A DNA stretch of 64,000 nucleotides, taken from the NCBI RefSeq assembly GCF_003367375.1, contig NZ_CP031416.1, positions 1,619,501 through 1,683,500 on the forward strand, written 5' to 3'. This document shows, piece after piece, positions 62,526 to 64,000 of the stretch. The stretch's first letter is position 1. Every line of letters starts with the position of its first letter. Position numbers and translations under genes: made by a program. This DNA is from Gallaecimonas mangrovi (GTDB lineage: Bacteria; Pseudomonadota; Gammaproteobacteria; Enterobacterales; Gallaecimonadaceae). The notes below the pieces were generated by a model. That model was given only the letters and a program-made list of their open reading frames with translations. It ran no database searches and had not been told where the DNA came from.

Positions 62526-62978
62526 ATGAACAGCCATACCCAGCAATTACTTATTGAAGCCGAGCAGCGCTGCCGCCAATCTGGCCGGCAATGGACTTCT
62601 CAGCGCGCTGATGTGCTCAGTGTGTTGGCCGACTGCCGTGGTCCCGTTACCGCTTATGAATTGCTGGATGCCATTAAAGCTGTGCACCCTAATCCGAAGC
62701 CGGCCACTGTTTACCGGGCCTTGGAGTTTTTCATGGAATTGGGGCTTGTTCATAAACTGGATTCGGCCAACCGCTTCGTGCTTTGCAGCCACCAGCATGA
62801 GCATCACCACCGTGCGCAATTTCTTATCTGTGATAGCTGCGGTCATGTTGATGAAGTGCCTGTGCCTGGTAACTTATTGAAATTGCTTGAATCTGAAGCC
62901 GACAAGCTAGGCTTTACCATGGCCGACAAAGGTCTGGAGATCCACGGTAAGTGCCGGGATTGCACAAAACAGCATTGA
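62526..62978 (+). CDS. zur: Zur-type Fur family regulator
   Basis: 150 residues. Winged helix (SQRADVLSVLADCRGPVTAY, KPATVYRALEFFMELGLVHK), regulatory metal site region CSHQHEHHHRAQFLICDSCG and structural-zinc Cys pairs CDSC and CRDC. The pattern and length fit Zur better than Fur (PKPATVYRALEFF). Divergent from the COG0523 pair, its likely target, though no clear Zur box is seen between them. ATG 62526 chosen; upstream codons to 62466 are not conserved. Confidence 0.9.
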   Translation: MNSHTQQLLIEAEQRCRQSGRQWTSQRADVLSVLADCRGPVTAYELLDAIKAVHPNPKPATVYRALEFFMELGLVHKLDSANRFVLCSHQHEHHHRAQFLICDSCGHVDEVPVPGNLLKLLESEADKLGFTMADKGLEIHGKCRDCTKQH

Positions 62979-63018
62979 GAAATTTTTTCGCTGTCATTAC
63001 GCTTACGTAAACGGATTA

Positions 63019-63045
63019 TAAATAACCGCGCTTTGCTGCCGATAG
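63019..63045 (+). promoter_or_regulatory. sigma-28 (FliA) promoter of the chemoreceptor gene
   Basis: TAAATAAC (63019-63026), exactly 11 bases, then GCCGATAG (63038-63045); consensus is TAAAGTTT-N11-GCCGATAA. Start point would be ~25-30 bases before the ATG at 63076. Class-3 flagellar control is typical for chemoreceptors. Confidence 0.8.
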
Positions 63046-63075
63046 GGCAGTATGGCGAGACGTAAGAGTCATAAC

Positions 63076-64000
63076 ATGCGAACAAACCTGCCTGTTACTG
63101 GCCGCGAACGCACCTTTAGTTCGGAGCGGCGGCTAGTGTCTATTACCGATCTTAACGGGATCATTACCTACAGTAATCCCGATTTTGTTGAGATAAGCGG
63201 TTACAGCAAAGCCGAGCTGGAAGGTCAGCCGCACAATATTGTGCGCCATCCCGACATGCCCGCTGCTGCTTTCGAAAACATGTGGGCGCACTTAAAGGCC
63301 GGTAAACCATGGATGGGGCTGGTGAAAAACCGCTGTAAAAACGGTGACCACTACTGGGTGCAGGCTTATATCACGCCGATCACCGACCAAGGTCGAGTCG
63401 TGGGGTACGAATCGGTGCGTAGCTGCCCCAGTCGCGATGACATCAGCCGCGCTGAAGCCCTCTATTTGCTGATCAATAAAGGCAAAAAAGCCAGTCTTAA
63501 AAAAATTGAACCGCAATTGGTGGGTATTGCCCTTGGGGCGCTGGTTATGGCGCTTTTTTACGCCCTTGGCTGGCGGCTCGCGGCTGAGCTGTGGGTTATG
63601 GCAGCCTTTGCGGTATATGGCATTTGGAGCCGCATTAAACGCAATACCATCTTTGCCAGTTTAAGCGCCTTACTCCCTAAAGCCTTTAGTGACGAACTGG
63701 CGGTAAAAGCCTTTACCGATAATAGTGACCAGCTTGGGGTGCTAAAGGTGAAAATCTTATCGACCAAAGCCCACTTAGACATGGTGATGACCCGTATTGA
63801 TGGCGCCGCGAATGAGGTGTCGGCGAACGCCGATGAAGGCTTAGCGCAAACTGAAAAAGTGGTTGGCCAAATAGCAAGGCAGCAGCGGGAAACCGAACGG
63901 GTGGCAACGGCCATGCAGCAGATGACCACCACCATTGCAGAAGTCTCAGGCCATGTGCAGGCCACCGCCGACAAAGCCGAATCGGCCAGACAGCTGGCGT
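63076..64000 (+). CDS. PAS-domain methyl-accepting chemotaxis protein (Aer-like), 3' end outside window
   Basis: First 308 residues. PAS domain 1-~115 (LVSITDLNGIITYSNPDFVE, HPDMPAAAFENMWAHLKAGK, WVQAYITPITDQGRVVGYES), of the Aer/energy-taxis type; two adjoining membrane helices ~155-195 (VGIALGALVMALFYALGW, LWVMAAFAVYGIW); then a HAMP-like linker and the start of the signalling coiled coil (TERVATAMQQMTTTIAEVSG). No stop to the window end. The cytoplasmic N-terminal PAS suggests sensing of redox or energy state. Confidence 0.9.
   Translation, partial: MRTNLPVTGRERTFSSERRLVSITDLNGIITYSNPDFVEISGYSKAELEGQPHNIVRHPDMPAAAFENMWAHLKAGKPWMGLVKNRCKNGDHYWVQAYITPITDQGRVVGYESVRSCPSRDDISRAEALYLLINKGKKASLKKIEPQLVGIALGALVMALFYALGWRLAAELWVMAAFAVYGIWSRIKRNTIFASLSALLPKAFSDELAVKAFTDNSDQLGVLKVKILSTKAHLDMVMTRIDGAANEVSANADEGLAQTEKVVGQIARQQRETERVATAMQQMTTTIAEVSGHVQATADKAESARQLA

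Overview
The window is chromosomal DNA from a gammaproteobacterium. The order sapABCDF - pspF/pspABC - ycjX - ycjF - tyrR is the E. coli order, and nagA lies beside glnS. Phenylalanine hydroxylase (phhAB) and a full homogentisate pathway (hppD-hmgA-fahA-maiA), a MetJ-type methionine salvage pair and a Zur-type regulator point to a free-living marine or aquatic gammaproteobacterium outside the Enterobacteriaceae. A Gallaecimonas/Shewanella/Aeromonas-like lineage is my inference and is not proven here. No rRNA, tRNA, CRISPR array, insertion sequence or prophage was seen.

Layout. 1-1312: AT-rich 3' end of a polymorphic-toxin gene and its probable immunity gene. 1637-4585: divergent methionine salvage genes mtnA and mtnK around three tandem met boxes; the frame after mtnA runs into a frameshifted lipoprotein gene. 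4625-9932: sapFDCBA peptide ABC transporter. 10019-15025: pspF, divergent pspABC, ycjX, ycjF (envelope stress). 15068-17978: phhA, phhB, tyrR with a TyrR box. 18002-21795: DUF1348 gene with its TetR regulator, a GlxA-type AraC regulator, and a short winged-helix/NB-ARC regulator. 22199-26121: a tight operon of isochorismatase-like hydrolase, ABM-domain membrane protein, amidohydrolase (frameshifted), two XapX proteins and DoxX. 26396-30216: hppD-hmgA-fahA-maiA, which completes tyrosine breakdown to fumarate and acetoacetate. 30315-35158: a large hybrid histidine kinase overlapping a response regulator/HD-GYP c-di-GMP phosphodiesterase. 35143-42393: mostly minus-strand housekeeping and accessory genes (DODA dioxygenase, DoxX, LysR, pseudouridine synthase, YcaQ-type glycosylase, methyltransferase, DUF4870, MFS, VOC). 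42490-48000: Yip1/YohC-like protein, nagA, glnS, nitroreductase, YcaD-like MFS. 48052-49109: Xre/RES toxin-antitoxin pair. 49132-55451: M1 peptidase lipoprotein, MFS, RraA-like, Lig E ligase, cold-shock protein, DUF3581, DUF1543. 55505-60924: LysR regulator divergent from an RND efflux adaptor and pump without an outer-membrane partner. 60965-62978: COG0523 metallochaperone GTPase, a small partner and a Zur/Fur regulator. 63076-end: a PAS chemoreceptor with a strong sigma-28 promoter, cut by the window edge.

How parts fit. Phe to Tyr (PhhA/PhhB), Tyr-derived hydroxyphenylpyruvate to homogentisate (HppD) and ring cleavage to central metabolites (HmgA, FahA, MaiA) form one pathway split over two loci about 10 kb apart, with TyrR between them. 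Two genes (the lipoprotein after mtnA and the amidohydrolase) each look broken by one missing base, which could be two assembly errors rather than real mutations. Genes are packed, with many 1-4 base start/stop overlaps, and many transcription units end in GC-rich hairpins with T tracts that serve both strands.
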